From Cylindrospermum stagnale PCC 7417 (GTDB lineage Bacteria; Cyanobacteriota; Cyanobacteriia; Cyanobacteriales; Nostocaceae), in the NCBI RefSeq assembly GCF_000317535.1, contig NC_019757.1, positions 6,712,501 through 6,776,500 of the forward strand: a DNA stretch of 64,000 nucleotides, in the 5' to 3' direction. The notes under the pieces were generated by a model. That model was not told where the DNA came from and ran no database searches. It worked only from the letters and a program-made list of their open reading frames with translations. Below, piece after piece: positions 1 to 9,086 of the stretch (its first letter is position 1; each line of letters starts with the position of its first letter). A program made the translations under genes and the position numbers.

Positions 1-373
1 TAGCTGCACGAGTTACTACCTCAATTAAACTATTCCCATAGAAAATGTTATCACCTAAAATTAGGCATACTGGGTTGTGATCAATAAATTCTTTAGCCAA
101 AATGAATACCTGTGCAATACCTTCAGGTTTTGGTTGTTCCACATAGCTAAATTTAAGACCCCATTGGCTACCATCTTGCAAAAGTTGCTGAAATAGTGGT
201 AAGTGTGCGGGTGTGGAGATGATCAGAATATCACGAATTCCAGCTAACATCAGAGTGGACAGGGGATAGTAAATCATGGGCTTATCATAGACAGGCATCA
301 AATGTTTACTAATTACCTGTGTTAGCGGGTACAATCGTGTACCAGAACCACCAGCTAAAATAATGCCCTTCAT
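1..373 (-). CDS. rfbA: Glucose-1-phosphate thymidylyltransferase, C-terminus cut by window edge
   Basis: This gene makes dTDP-glucose from glucose-1-phosphate and dTTP, the first step toward dTDP-rhamnose. Translating the minus strand from the ATG at 373 gives the family N-terminus with the nucleotide-binding signature [11 protein letters not shown] and the following [20 protein letters not shown] block, then LGDNIFYG near residue 110. Only about 124 codons lie inside the window. It starts 19 bases after the stop of rfbB, in the same direction, so the two are very likely co-transcribed. Identity is secure from motifs; the missing C-terminal half cannot be judged. Confidence 0.93.
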   Translation of the reverse strand, partial: MKGIILAGGSGTRLYPLTQVISKHLMPVYDKPMIYYPLSTLMLAGIRDILIISTPAHLPLFQQLLQDGSQWGLKFSYVEQPKPEGIAQVFILAKEFIDHNPVCLILGDNIFYGNSLIEVVTRAA

Positions 374-392
374 AGTTAATTCCTCAAATGGT

Positions 393-1487
393 TTAGGGTT
401 CCGCTCTTGGTGATAGCACTATTATTCTGTCTTGATAATTTTGCTGAATCCAAGTTTGGTAAGCGCCTGATTGAACTTGCTCTACCCAAGTTTGATTGCT
501 CAGATACCATTGAATTGTCTTTAATAAACCACTATTAAAGTCCTCCTTTGGCTGCCAGCCTAATTCAGAGCAGATTTTGCTACAATCTATTGCATAGCGT
601 CGGTCGTGACCAGGACGGTCTTTGACAAAAGTAATCAGAGAAGAGTGGCTGAAGTTGGGTTTAGATAATAACTCATCGAGGAGCGCACAAATTTTCTCAA
701 CAACTGTGATGTTTGTCTGTTCTTTATTACCACCAATATTATAGGTTTCTCCAATTCGACCGTGTTCCAAAACCTGATAGAGGGCTTCGCAGTGATCTAG
801 GACATATAACCAGTCTCGAATATTCTGTCCATCACCATAAACTGGTAAAGGTTTGCCATGCAAAGCGTTGAGAATTATCAAAGGAATCAGTTTTTCGGGA
901 AACTGGCGTGGTCCGTAGTTATTTGAACAGTTAGTGATTAAAGTGGGAAGATTATAAGTTTGAAAGTAAGCTCTTACAAGATGATCAGACCCTGCTTTTG
1001 ACGCAGAATAAGGACTGTTGGGAGCATAAGCAGTATCTTCCCGAAAAGCTGGATCTGTCGGACTTAAGGAGCCATATACTTCATCAGTAGATATATGTAA
1101 AAAACGAAATTGTTCTCGTTTTTGTGGGGATAATTTTTCCCAATAGATTTTACTTGCTTCTAAAAGTTGGAATGTTCCTACTATATTAGTCTGAATAAAA
1201 TCCTGGGGACTGAGGATTGAGCGATCAACATGGCTCTCAGCAGCAAAGTTAATAACTGCATTTGGTTGATCCTGCTCTAGCAGACTGCACAATAACTCAA
1301 GATCACCGATGTCTCCACGGACAAAATGATATGCTGAATCATCCTGCAATTCTGCTAAATTTTGCGGATTGCTGGCGTATGTTAGCTTATCTAAATTGAT
1401 AATATTAGCCCACTGTTCTTTTCTAGCCTTCAAAATGAAGTTAGAGCCGATAAAACCAAGTCCACCAGTTACTAAAATTGTTTGCAT
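393..1487 (-). CDS. rfbB: dTDP-glucose 4,6-dehydratase
   Basis: This short-chain dehydrogenase converts dTDP-glucose to dTDP-4-keto-6-deoxyglucose, the second step of dTDP-rhamnose synthesis. The 364-residue product has the NAD-binding GGLGFIG motif at residues 8-14, the catalytic Thr-Asp-Glu in STDEVYG (134-136) and the YxxxK pair at Tyr160/Lys164. The pattern [16 protein letters not shown] is typical of RmlB. Length fits the family. It lies upstream of rfbA in the same operon; rfbC and rfbD are not in the window. The function is well supported by motifs. Confidence 0.96.
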   Translation of the reverse strand: MQTILVTGGLGFIGSNFILKARKEQWANIINLDKLTYASNPQNLAELQDDSAYHFVRGDIGDLELLCSLLEQDQPNAVINFAAESHVDRSILSPQDFIQTNIVGTFQLLEASKIYWEKLSPQKREQFRFLHISTDEVYGSLSPTDPAFREDTAYAPNSPYSASKAGSDHLVRAYFQTYNLPTLITNCSNNYGPRQFPEKLIPLIILNALHGKPLPVYGDGQNIRDWLYVLDHCEALYQVLEHGRIGETYNIGGNKEQTNITVVEKICALLDELLSKPNFSHSSLITFVKDRPGHDRRYAIDCSKICSELGWQPKEDFNSGLLKTIQWYLSNQTWVEQVQSGAYQTWIQQNYQDRIIVLSPRAEP

Positions 1488-2047
1488 TTCGGTTCATCTG
1501 ATTTTTGATTAGTAACTCTCTGAAAATAAGGAGCAGTAAACCTACCTGCTGTCTGCTTTTAACAGGGTAGCTAGTTGGCGAAACTAATCAGTAAAAAATA
1601 GAGATAGCTGCCGCGTAGAATTAATGACATCTTTATACCTATACTACTTTTTCTGTTTTCTAATTAGAAAGAAAATTAAAAAAATCTTTTTTGCCTAGTA
1701 AGTGACCCTTAAATAACTAGTGCTCTTTATTTTCTGAAGCGAGACTAACCTGGTCTAAATGATGAAAGTCATAGGAGGAAATTAGCTATCTCACTATACC
1801 AATATCATCTTCAAATGAGGCTAAATTGGCAAAAACCTATTTATTAAATAAACATAAGGGAGACTAAAAAAATGGCTAATTACAACAATGAGGGGAACGT
1901 TAAGACAGATAAAATTATACTGTAATAGGGTTGAAGAGAAAGTTAAGTAGTTAATTAAAAAATACTTAAGATAAAATTAGGCAGTGATAGTAGCATAAGA
2001 TAGATAATATTTAATAGCTGTTGGGAGCTAGGTAAGGGACTTCCAAT
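1488..2047. other. Intergenic stretch without a convincing gene
   Basis: This AT-rich stretch holds the rfbB upstream region. A 17-codon reading frame begins at the ATG at 1872 behind an AAGGGAG-like ribosome site. It is too short to call a gene from sequence alone. Nothing else was recognised. Confidence 0.5.
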
Positions 2048-2136
2048 TTAAAAAATATCCAATCGGTAGGGACACAGCAATGCTGTGTCCCTACAAATCT
2101 ATGTTTACTGGATAATTTATTTTTTGGTATTCCCTA
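2048..2136. repeat. 89-bp foldback (MITE-like) repeat, copy 1
   Basis: The core is the palindrome GTAGGGACACAGCAATGCTG followed by its complementary half, flanked by A/T-rich arms that are imperfect inverted repeats ending in TATCCA and TGGATA. The reverse complement is almost identical to 16140-16228, with only a few substitutions. It encodes no protein. This is probably a non-autonomous mobile repeat. Confidence 0.85.
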
Positions 2137-2248
2137 ACTTGATGAGTCAGACTATCAAAGTAGATTTAAAAAATGTTACAATATAGCGGTATAGGCTACT
2201 GGTTTCTAGCTTGAATTTCCCGAACTATAAATAGGATTACAACATTGA

Positions 2249-2338
2249 TACCAGTCAAAGAGTTTACCTATTTATCAAGGATTAACTCCTACCGAACTTG
2301 AACAAGTTTGCCAGAGTATTAAGTTGTTTTTTAACTAA
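2249..2338 (+). pseudogene. Fossil C-terminus of a DegT/DnrJ-type sugar aminotransferase
   Basis: The plus-strand frame from 2249 to the TAA at 2336-2338 reads YQSKSLPIYQGLTPTELEQV and then CQSIKLFFN. This resembles the LPxYPxLTxxEQxxV end of PLP-dependent sugar aminotransferases. A TGA sits directly upstream in frame and the rest of the gene is absent. It lies near dTDP-sugar genes, where such enzymes are common. The identity rests on about 25 residues, so it remains a suggestion. Confidence 0.45.
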
Positions 2339-2351
2339 ATTGTCCTATAAA

Positions 2352-2378
2352 GTAGAGACGTTGCAGGCAACGTCTCTA
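2352..2378. repeat. Palindromic dispersed repeat, GTAGAGACGTTGC family
   Basis: The two halves GTAGAGACGTTGC and GCAACGTCTCT form a near-perfect hairpin. The same 28-base palindrome recurs at 58515-58542. It sits 36 bases before the TPR gene start. Confidence 0.75.
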
Positions 2379-2414
2379 AATAAATGAACCCTGCTGTTTA
2401 AGCTCAATAAACTC

Positions 2415-3053
2415 ATGTTTTTTACCAACTCCCTAGAAAATCAACTCCAACGCTGGAACGATACCATCCATAATCACCCGCAAAATTCTAATGCTTACAT
2501 TCGTCGAGGGATGGTTAATTTTCAACTTGCCAAAATTGCAGAATCGATTCAAGATTTTGACACCGCAGAACAATTAGATTCTCGTCTTAAACCCTACCTT
2601 TGGCAACGTGGTCTATCTTATTATTACGCCGAAAGATTTGCCGAAGGTGCTCAACAATTTGAAATAGATTTAACAGTAAATGCTCAAGATGTAGAAGAAA
2701 CAGTCTGGCAATATCTTTGCATAGCTCGCGATGAGGGTGTACTACAAGCGCGGAATTCCCTATTAAATGTAAAAAATGACCCCCGGCGAATTATGCGGTC
2801 TATATATGATTTCTATGCAGGGAATTGCACACATGATGATGTTTTAAATATTGGGAAATTAGAAGGTTTAAAAGGTAAGTTTTACAGTCATCTTTACTTA
2901 GGATTATATTACGAAGTCGAGAATAATCTTGATTTGGCTCAGGAATATATAGTTAAAGCTGCTGATAATTACAAAATTGATGATTATATGTGGTACTTAG
3001 CGCAGGTGCATAAAAATCTGCGGGGATGGGAAAATATTAGTTTGCTCGCGTAG
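2415..3053 (+). CDS. TPR-repeat protein of unknown function
   Basis: The 212-residue product looks like a soluble tetratricopeptide protein. Helical pairs such as NSNAYIRRGMVNFQLAKIAE (about 24-43) and KPYLWQRGLSYYYAERFAEG (about 58-77) fit TPR spacing, and another helical pair follows near residues 155-180. No signal peptide or catalytic motif is visible. TPR proteins usually mediate protein contacts, so no specific role can be named. A segment around YDFYAGNCTHDDVLNIGKLE (nt 2807-2872) is duplicated at the start of the toxin-like gene at 3911. The gene is alone in its transcription unit. Confidence 0.75.
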   Translation: MFFTNSLENQLQRWNDTIHNHPQNSNAYIRRGMVNFQLAKIAESIQDFDTAEQLDSRLKPYLWQRGLSYYYAERFAEGAQQFEIDLTVNAQDVEETVWQYLCIARDEGVLQARNSLLNVKNDPRRIMRSIYDFYAGNCTHDDVLNIGKLEGLKGKFYSHLYLGLYYEVENNLDLAQEYIVKAADNYKIDDYMWYLAQVHKNLRGWENISLLA

Positions 3054-3137
3054 CTTGTTCTTCAGACACAGGATAGTCGTACAGAATTTAGTATAAATTC
3101 TGGGATCTGTCCCATGTATTATTTTGTGAACGACTTT

Positions 3138-3605
3138 TTAGGACAATTGGAAGTTGTAATTATTTCCATAATCACTGTCATAACAACGAATATCATTTTG
3201 CTCAGAAGTGTCATATGGATCATATCCATAATTTTCAAACCAGATATTCAGCTTTTGAGCATTTGACGGAATATCAATTTCTAGAGGTGTGAGGAAATTA
3301 TCTTGTTTTTTTCTGAGTGATTTATATTGAACTTGTCCATTATCTTCAAATTGAAAACCAGCCAGAATTTGCCAACTTGGTATACCTCTATAATTTGTTC
3401 GTCGGCAAGTTAATCGGCTTTCGTCATAAATGATTTTTAATTGACCGCTTGGAGCTAATTGACCTGTGACGTTTTCTTGCCAATCTTTAGTAAAATCAAT
3501 CTCCGCAGAACTAACTGCGTAACTAGGACTAACAAACACAAAAGACAAGCTGAATACAACTAAGAAAAGCGCCAGAGATTTTTTAAGGAACTGAAAAATT
3601 TTCAT
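3138..3605 (-). CDS. Secreted DUF6209-like protein
   Basis: The ATG at 3605 is preferred because it begins a clear signal peptide (MKIFQFLKKS, a hydrophobic stretch, then SPSYA); a longer frame to 3662 adds 19 residues that would bury it. The mature part has a YDESRLTCRR block, an SWQILAGFQF block and a C-terminal IPSNAQKLNIWFENYG...GNNYNF pattern. These match my memory of the DUF6209 family, whose function is unknown. Two cysteine positions (in LTCRR and IRCYD) could form a disulfide after export. It lies between the TPR gene and the toxin-like gene. The family call is moderate. Confidence 0.65.
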   Translation of the reverse strand: MKIFQFLKKSLALFLVVFSLSFVFVSPSYAVSSAEIDFTKDWQENVTGQLAPSGQLKIIYDESRLTCRRTNYRGIPSWQILAGFQFEDNGQVQYKSLRKKQDNFLTPLEIDIPSNAQKLNIWFENYGYDPYDTSEQNDIRCYDSDYGNNYNFQLS

Positions 3606-3910
3606 GATTTGATTTTCTCTAATTTGATGTACTTGCCTGACGAAGGTTTTTGCCTCAATCAACTAAACCGACAAATACAACAATATATTCTCAGTATGAT
3701 AGCGAGAATTCAAGGAAAGTTAAGAAAGTTAAACAGGACTGTTAAGGAAGAATTCAGAATCAATACTTAAAGCACTGGAGACTGGACACAAAATATTTAT
3801 CGAGCAATCGCAATGCGTGCATTTTTCCATTAAGCTGAACTTCCCCAGTTGCAAATGTACTACACAGACTTGTAAGCTCTGAGTTGCAGAATGCGATTGC
3901 CTCATAAAGG

Positions 3911-4240
3911 GTGGTAGATGATTTCTATGCAGGGAATTGCCCACCAAATGATGTTTTAAATGTTGGTCAATTAGAAGAGTTAAAAGAGCAGTTAAAGGGA
4001 AGAGTAGCCAGTACAAGAAATTACCAGGGTCAATGGTTAAATGCTGAGGACTGGGTAAAGGCCGAACAGATTATACCTAAACATTCAGGCAGGTACATAA
4101 TTGATTTCAAACGTCCTATTGGCAGAGTGTATCATTTAGATGGAACTATAACTGAAAATGTAACTCGTGCATTTGTTCAAAGAAATAATGATGGAACTCT
4201 CAACTCTTCATATCCTGTTCTAAATAGGTTCATACTGTAA
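3911..4240 (+). CDS. Toxin-like C-terminal domain fused to a TPR-gene fragment
   Basis: The frame starts at GTG 3911 and encodes 109 residues. Residues 3-25 (DDFYAGNCPPNDVLNVGQLE) copy part of the TPR gene at 2415. The remainder, from about residue 38, has the pattern PKHSGRYIIDFKRPIGRVYH followed by LDGTITENVTRAFVQRNNDG and TLNSSYPV. This resembles C-terminal toxin tips of Rhs/polymorphic toxins (PIGxVY..DGT...RA.V....DGT..YP), although I cannot name a family. No secretion leader or Rhs repeat is present, so it may be an orphan tip. A gene with its own Shine-Dalgarno follows 22 bases later and could be the immunity partner. No ribosome site is obvious for this start. Confidence 0.55.
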   Translation: MVDDFYAGNCPPNDVLNVGQLEELKEQLKGRVASTRNYQGQWLNAEDWVKAEQIIPKHSGRYIIDFKRPIGRVYHLDGTITENVTRAFVQRNNDGTLNSSYPVLNRFIL

Positions 4241-4262
4241 AAATTCCCAAGGAGAGATATAA

Positions 4263-4826
4263 GTGAATCAAACTCAAAACTTTTCTCTTCAATTCTTAGA
4301 ACCTTGTTTTAAGAACTGGTTTCTCCCTCCTGAAGATCCATTAGGAGAGCTTTCTCATTTAGAAATGGGACTAAAGCGTTTATGCTTTGAAAATAACTAT
4401 AAAATCTTATTAGAAATTGGATGCGAAGAACAAGAATTATTTCTAGATCCGGATATAATTCTAGTTTTGGATGAATTACCCGAAAAAGTATCTCTATTAT
4501 TGTCAGGTAAAAATATTGAGTTAGAATTTCCTGAAAGCTCTATGGTAATTTATTTACAACCTATAGATTTTTGGCAAATAAAATGTATTTGGAAAAAGTA
4601 TGGATACTCACTTGAACAAAAGACTTTTTTGCTAGATAATCAGCAAGTATTAAATAAGTTACTAGATTTCTTAGCTAGGTTAATTAATATGGCTGTTAAT
4701 AAAGGTTATATTTCCTTTGAAGAAGGATCTGAATTTATCATACCAATTTCTCGATCCTATTCAGTTAAGACTCCTCCATCCCGGCACATACAGCGACCTC
4801 CTTTAAAAGAGGGTTGGGGAAATTAA
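4263..4826 (+). CDS. Hypothetical protein, possible immunity partner
   Basis: The gene starts at GTG 4263, six bases after a strong AAGGAGAG ribosome site, and encodes 187 residues. The product is acidic in its first two thirds, has no signal peptide or membrane segment, and contains many aromatic and leucine residues (EIGCEEQELFLDPDIILVLD). I do not recognise the family. Its position 22 bases after the toxin-like gene and its acidic character fit an immunity protein, but that is inference from context only. A hairpin with GCTACC/GGTAGC arms follows the stop at about 4829-4847. Confidence 0.6.
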   Translation: MNQTQNFSLQFLEPCFKNWFLPPEDPLGELSHLEMGLKRLCFENNYKILLEIGCEEQELFLDPDIILVLDELPEKVSLLLSGKNIELEFPESSMVIYLQPIDFWQIKCIWKKYGYSLEQKTFLLDNQQVLNKLLDFLARLINMAVNKGYISFEEGSEFIIPISRSYSVKTPPSRHIQRPPLKEGWGN

Positions 4827-4828
4827 GC

Positions 4829-4905
4829 TACCTTTTTAAGGGTAGCCAGTATTGTTTTGTTGGTTTCCCCATAAGTGACTGGCGTGGCTTGGGGGAATCT
4901 TCGAT
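4829..4905. repeat. Hairpin and fragment of a dispersed repeat
   Basis: A GCTACC...GGTAGC hairpin after the stop codon is followed by TTTCCCCATAAGTGACTGGC and a GTGGCTTGGGGGAATC tail. This resembles the end of the larger repeat at 8484-8642 (CTCCCCATGAGCGACTGGCG). It probably acts as a weak terminator and is a repeat remnant. Confidence 0.5.
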
Positions 4906-4953
4906 GGTTTTTCATCACTAACCTAAAAGTTATTGGTGAGCATAAGATTCAGG

Positions 4954-6951
4954 TTAACGTCCCAACATTTTATCTCGCAGATGCTTGATGCGATCGCGCA
5001 ATTTGGCCGCTTCTTCAAATTCTAGCTTCTTCGCCGCCTCTTTCATCTGCGCTTCTAACTGGGTAACCAACGCCGGAATCTGTTCTAACGGTAATTCATC
5101 TATATGTTCATCGACGATTTTCAAATCACTTGCATTCAACCGCCGAGATACATCCAAGAAAGACAAAATCGCATTACTTGATTTTTTGATAATCGGTTGC
5201 GGTGTAATTCCGTGCATCCGGTTGTGCGCCATTTGAATTCCTCGCCGTCTGTCGGTTTCATCAATGGCTTTAATCATGCTACCTGTTAAATTGTCAGCAT
5301 ACATGATGGCTTTCCCTCGAATGTGACGCGCCGCACGTCCAATAGTTTGAATTAAAGAACGTTCTGCACGCAAGAAACCCTCTTTATCTGCATCCATAAT
5401 CGCCACAAGGGAAACTTCTGGTAAATCCAAACCTTCCCGTAGCAAATTCACCCCAACCAAGACATCAAAAGTACCTTCGCGCAAATTCTGCAAAATCTCA
5501 ATGCGCTCAATTGAATTAATTTCCGAATGCAAATATCTGACCCGAATTCCCTTATCTTGCAGATATTCGGTCAAATCTTCCGCCATCCGCTTGGTTAATG
5601 TGGTAATCAGCGTTCGTTCATGGAGGTCAACTCTATCTTTAATTTCTCCTAACAAATCATCAATTTGTCCTTCTGTCGGCCGGACATTAATTTCTGGGTC
5701 AATTACTCCAGTCGGTCGAATTACTTGCTCAACAATATGATCTTCAGAAATTTCTAATTCCCAATTTCCGGGGGTAGCAGAAACAAAAATACACTGGTTG
5801 ACTTTTTGCCAAAATTCCTCGGCTTTTAAAGGACGGTTATCAGCAGCGCTGGGAAGGCGAAAACCATGATCTATTAAAACTTTTTTCCTGGCTTGGTCGC
5901 CGTTGTACATGCCGCGAATTTGCGGCACGGTGACATGAGATTCATCAATTACTAATAGCCAATCTTTAGGAAAATAATCAATTAAACATTCTGGTGATTC
6001 TCCGGCTTGCCTTCCTGCTAGGTGACGAGAATAGTTTTCTACGCCGTTGCAGTAACCGACTTCGCGCAACATTTCTAAATCGTAGCGTGTCCGCTGATCT
6101 ATGCGTTGCGCTTCTAATAATTTGCCATCGGCTTCTAATGCTAATTTTTGCTGTTTTAATTCGGCGGCGATGTCCTGACAAGCGACTTCTAACCGGTCTT
6201 CTGGGGTGACAAAGTGACGCGCAGGGTAGATATTCACTGCTTCCAAACTTTTGATAATTTCACCTGTCACCGGGTCAATATAACGAATTGCGTCAATTTC
6301 ATCGCCAAAAAACTCAACGCGAATAATTCGGTCTTCGTAAGCGGGGCCAATTTCTAAGACATCACCCCGGACGCGAAACTTTCCCCGTCCCATTTCTATA
6401 TCGTTGCGGCTATATTGCACTGATGCCAAATCCCGCAAAATTTGACGTTGATTAACTTCCATGCCGATTTGCAGGGGAATGGCTGCTTTTAGGTATTCGG
6501 CGGGAATTCCCAAACCGTAAATGCAGCTAATGGAAGCAACGACGATGACATCACGGCGTTCAAATAGCGATCGCGTCGCTGAGTGCCGCAACATATCTAT
6601 TTCATCATTAATCGCTGCCGTTTTCTCAATATACGTGTCGGTGACGGGAATATAAGCTTCTGGCTGATAGTAATCGTAGTAGCTGACAAAATACTCAACG
6701 GCGTTTTTCGGGAAGAACTCCCGCAACTCATTACAAAGCTGTGCCGCCAAGGTTTTGTTATGGGCCAGCACCAAGGTAGGTTTTCCCACTTTCTCAATCA
6801 CTGCTGCTACTGAGAATGTCTTACCAGTTCCTGTAGCTCCCAGTAACGTTTGGTAACGATTACCTGCTTCGATGCTAGTAACGAGTTGTGCGATCGCATT
6901 TGGTTGATCGCCAGTCGGAGCAAAGGGAGCTTGAAGACCAAATTCTGCCAT
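4954..6951 (-). CDS. uvrB: Excinuclease ABC subunit B
   Basis: UvrB is the helicase-like damage-verification subunit of nucleotide excision repair; it is loaded by UvrA and recruits UvrC. The 665-residue product has Walker A GATGTGKT (38-45), the beta-hairpin region [20 protein letters not shown], the VIDESH box, SATPGNWE and QTIGRAARH helicase motifs, and a C-terminal UVR domain (about 625-660, [19 protein letters not shown]) for UvrC contact. Length is normal for the family. It is monocistronic here. Identity is certain. Confidence 0.98.
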   Translation of the reverse strand: MAEFGLQAPFAPTGDQPNAIAQLVTSIEAGNRYQTLLGATGTGKTFSVAAVIEKVGKPTLVLAHNKTLAAQLCNELREFFPKNAVEYFVSYYDYYQPEAYIPVTDTYIEKTAAINDEIDMLRHSATRSLFERRDVIVVASISCIYGLGIPAEYLKAAIPLQIGMEVNQRQILRDLASVQYSRNDIEMGRGKFRVRGDVLEIGPAYEDRIIRVEFFGDEIDAIRYIDPVTGEIIKSLEAVNIYPARHFVTPEDRLEVACQDIAAELKQQKLALEADGKLLEAQRIDQRTRYDLEMLREVGYCNGVENYSRHLAGRQAGESPECLIDYFPKDWLLVIDESHVTVPQIRGMYNGDQARKKVLIDHGFRLPSAADNRPLKAEEFWQKVNQCIFVSATPGNWELEISEDHIVEQVIRPTGVIDPEINVRPTEGQIDDLLGEIKDRVDLHERTLITTLTKRMAEDLTEYLQDKGIRVRYLHSEINSIERIEILQNLREGTFDVLVGVNLLREGLDLPEVSLVAIMDADKEGFLRAERSLIQTIGRAARHIRGKAIMYADNLTGSMIKAIDETDRRRGIQMAHNRMHGITPQPIIKKSSNAILSFLDVSRRLNASDLKIVDEHIDELPLEQIPALVTQLEAQMKEAAKKLEFEEAAKLRDRIKHLRDKMLGR

Positions 6952-7271
6952 ACCGTTTTGCCGAGAATACCCTATCTCATAGTAACGATTCCACCAGGCA
7001 ACCTTTGCACCGAGTTAGACAAACTCATAAATAGTAATAATTTTTTACAAAAAGTAATTATTCATTTTTACTTATATGTCAGTATTGAAAATACTTATAG
7101 CTTTAAGTGATTTTTTCAGGTTAGGCTCTCATAAATATAGGAAAAAAATTTATCTTTACTTAATTATTGTAAAATTCAGTTAACAAGCCAGATGTGTTGA
7201 GTTATGAGTATTAGCAGCACTGGCAAAACAATTAGTTTTCGGCAAAACTTGCCAATTCCAAGGGAGAAACA

Positions 7272-7670
7272 ATGGTGGAAGACACAAATAACCAAGATCA
7301 GAATTTTAATCCAGATCAAGTCGAGCCAGGTACTGAACAGCCAGTGCAGGATGCTCAAGGGACACTCGCCGTTGCTGGAGTTAGTTCCATTGACAGCAGT
7401 GCCTTGAACATCGCTGAAACATTCTCAGCCGCTGGGTTACGTCCGATTAGCGCCAGTAGTTTGCAAGTAGTTGAAACCTATAACTCAATGGGGATTCGTC
7501 CAATTGGTGCCCATACATTTGAAATCGTTAGCAGTATTAACTTATCTGGTATTCGTCCAATTAGTTCAAGTTCGTTGGTAATTTCTGAAAGCTATACGTC
7601 GTTCGGTAATCGTCCAATGGCATCAAACGATATTGATGATTCGGCAATTTTGATGGGTTTTTTAGATTAG
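7272..7670 (+). CDS. Small protein with four GIRPI-type repeats
   Basis: The ATG at 7272 follows an AAGGGAGA ribosome site and the product has 132 residues. After an acidic, glutamine/asparagine-rich leader of about 30 residues come four imperfect repeats of about 20 residues, ending in AGLRPISASS, MGIRPIGAHT, SGIRPISSSS and FGNRPMASND. Each repeat carries a hydrophobic strand-like stretch (LQVVETYNS, FEIVSSINL, LVISESYTS), suggesting a beta-repeat fold. There is no signal peptide. I do not recognise a named family. A strong rho-independent terminator follows at 7700, so it is a stand-alone gene. Confidence 0.75.
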   Translation: MVEDTNNQDQNFNPDQVEPGTEQPVQDAQGTLAVAGVSSIDSSALNIAETFSAAGLRPISASSLQVVETYNSMGIRPIGAHTFEIVSSINLSGIRPISSSSLVISESYTSFGNRPMASNDIDDSAILMGFLD

Positions 7671-7699
7671 AAAAAGATATCATCTTTATAAATTTATTA

Positions 7700-7730
7700 A
7701 ATCGGTTTCTTCACGAAACCGATTTTTTTA
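7700..7730 (+). terminator. Rho-independent terminator
   Basis: Stem AATCGGTTTC pairs with GAAACCGATT around a short TTCAC loop and runs directly into seven T residues. It lies 30 bases after the GIRPI-repeat gene. Confidence 0.9.
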
Positions 7731-8036
7731 TTTAAAAAGTCCAGAGCCAAGAATTAGTATTTTGGTAGAAATCCAACTTGCTCAGATAGCACCCTGAGCA
7801 AGCGATTATCTAGATGGCAACGTCTAAATTAAGCAAAAACTCTAGTTGCAAGTCGGCTCTACAATAGCATACATTTACTAGCTCTTGTTATCTCTCTTTT
7901 TATATATATAGCTAATATACCCTACGACGGAAGGCTTTAGCAAAAACTTTAAGCTACTTTGTAAAGGAGACAACAAATAATTTCAAAGTTGTTCATCAGC
8001 TTTGAAACATATTTTTTATAAAATCAGGAGAGCAAA
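7731..8036. other. Intergenic region upstream of the CsbD-like gene
   Basis: It contains one hairpin, CTTGCTCAG at 7777-7785 pairing with CTGAGCAAG at 7794-7802, without a T-run. The rest is presumably the leader and promoter of the downstream gene; AGGAGAGC just before 8037 is its ribosome site. Confidence 0.5.
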
Positions 8037-8219
8037 ATGAGTTTAGAAGAAAAGGCCAAAGCCACAGCTAAAAATATTGAGGGTAAAGCCCAAGAAGCAC
8101 TAGGAAATGTGACTGGAGATCCACAAGATAAAGCTGAAGGTAAAGCGAAGCAAGCCGAAAGTGAAGTACGTCACGCTGTTGAAGACGTGAAAGATAATGT
8201 CAGAAAAAAGCTTGATTAA
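8037..8219 (+). CDS. CsbD-like stress protein
   Basis: The 60-residue product is highly charged and helical (MSLEEKAKATAKNIEGKAQE, then ALGNVTGDPQDKAEGKAKQA), which matches the CsbD family of small stress-induced proteins. The molecular role of the family is unclear. A good AGGAGAGC ribosome site precedes the ATG, and a terminator-like hairpin follows at 8319. It forms its own transcription unit. Confidence 0.9.
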   Translation: MSLEEKAKATAKNIEGKAQEALGNVTGDPQDKAEGKAKQAESEVRHAVEDVKDNVRKKLD

Positions 8220-8318
8220 GATTTGTAGTATTTTCTGGCAGCAAATCTAAGTCTATGACCCAATACTGCTCATTTCAGTTAAAAACATTTGAGGTTCAGT
8301 AACGGGTGAAATAATCGC

Positions 8319-8352
8319 AAAACCCAACAAATACGTGTTTGTTTGGGTTTTG
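8319..8352 (+). terminator. Terminator-like hairpin after the CsbD gene
   Basis: AAAACCCAACAAA pairs with TTTGTTTGGGTTTT, with one mismatch/bulge, around a short loop. The T-run is part of the stem and the element is 100 bases from the stop codon. Confidence 0.65.
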
Positions 8353-8483
8353 TAGATCAATCCAACCTTAGCAAGTTTTTATTTTGATATCCTCATTGAG
8401 CGTTATTAGTCTATAAAGGCGTAAATCTGACTTAGGATTTGACTGTAAGAGGTTGTTTAAAAAGTATCAAAATTGATCGAGAT

Positions 8484-8642
8484 CCCCCCTTGCCCCCCTT
8501 TCCAAGGGGGGTAAAACTTCTTAAAGTCCCCCGTTCGGGGAGCCAGCGCGGTCTTGGGGGTCTCCACGCCACATGCTTCAAGTCGGCGGAGCCGCCCAAC
8601 GCAGTGGCTCCCCATGAGCGACTGGCGTGGATTTAGGGGTAT
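8484..8642. repeat. Large GC-rich dispersed repeat
   Basis: This block starts with CCCCCCTTGCCCCCCTTTCC, contains several nested palindromes (CCAAGGGGGG, GGAGCCAGCGC, GGCGGAGCCGCC) and ends with GAGCGACTGGCGTGGATTTA. It stands out by high GC from the AT-rich surroundings. A related fragment lies near 4870. Similar repeats are widespread in Nostoc-type genomes (established knowledge). Reading frames through it are not genes. Confidence 0.7.
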
Positions 8643-8760
8643 CTGCTGGTGCTTAACACATCACCAAAAACTTTTCAAACATCCTCTAAGTCGCAGCTAT
8701 ACCCGAATCAATTCCCCTTTGCTCAGTAGGTGATGGTTTTTAAAGTCAAAATTTTTCTAG

Positions 8761-8895
8761 CTAGACGCGGCGCTCTTTAAATTGAATTACACACAAATAT
8801 AAACAACATTCATCCGGTACAGCTTGATTAATTGTGTTAAATTTCAAGCCTTTGGTCTTCTGGCAATACCACGTACCATTTCGGAAATTACCCAC
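8761..8895 (-). CDS. Possible small cysteine-containing protein or gene remnant
   Basis: The minus strand from GTG 8895 to TAG 8761 reads 44 residues, including GNFRNGTWYCQKTKGLKFNT and INQAVPDECCLYLCVIQFKE, ending RRV. The four cysteines and the aromatic spacing look like selected protein sequence rather than chance. No ribosome site is visible before the GTG and a TAG lies in frame upstream, so it may be the tail of a lost gene. I do not recognise the family. Confidence 0.35.
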   Translation of the reverse strand: MGNFRNGTWYCQKTKGLKFNTINQAVPDECCLYLCVIQFKERRV

Positions 8896-9025
8896 TTTAA
8901 ACAGTAGCTAGGTATGTATTCTCAAGTTTCGGAGCAATCCCATAGTGGCAGGGATGATCAGCATCGCTGCGGCTAAGTGGCTGTATAGTCGCAAATAACT
9001 ACCGCAGTCCAAAATAAAAATCTAG

Positions 9026-9062
9026 AAAAAAAGGGTGGAAAATAACCACCCTTCTTTTTTTT
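9026..9062 (-). terminator. Bidirectional rho-independent terminator
   Basis: AAGGGTGG pairs with CCACCCTT around a short A/T loop, with T-runs on both sides. It lies 25 bases after the stop codon of rpe. Confidence 0.9.
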
Positions 9063-9086
9063 GGAGCAAATCGCTCAAAAAATGGA

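Noticed and set aside
8439-8636. Open frame of 65 codons through the GC-rich block
   Set aside because: It is translated dispersed repeat (poly-Pro and palindromes) with no ribosome site and no protein-like pattern.
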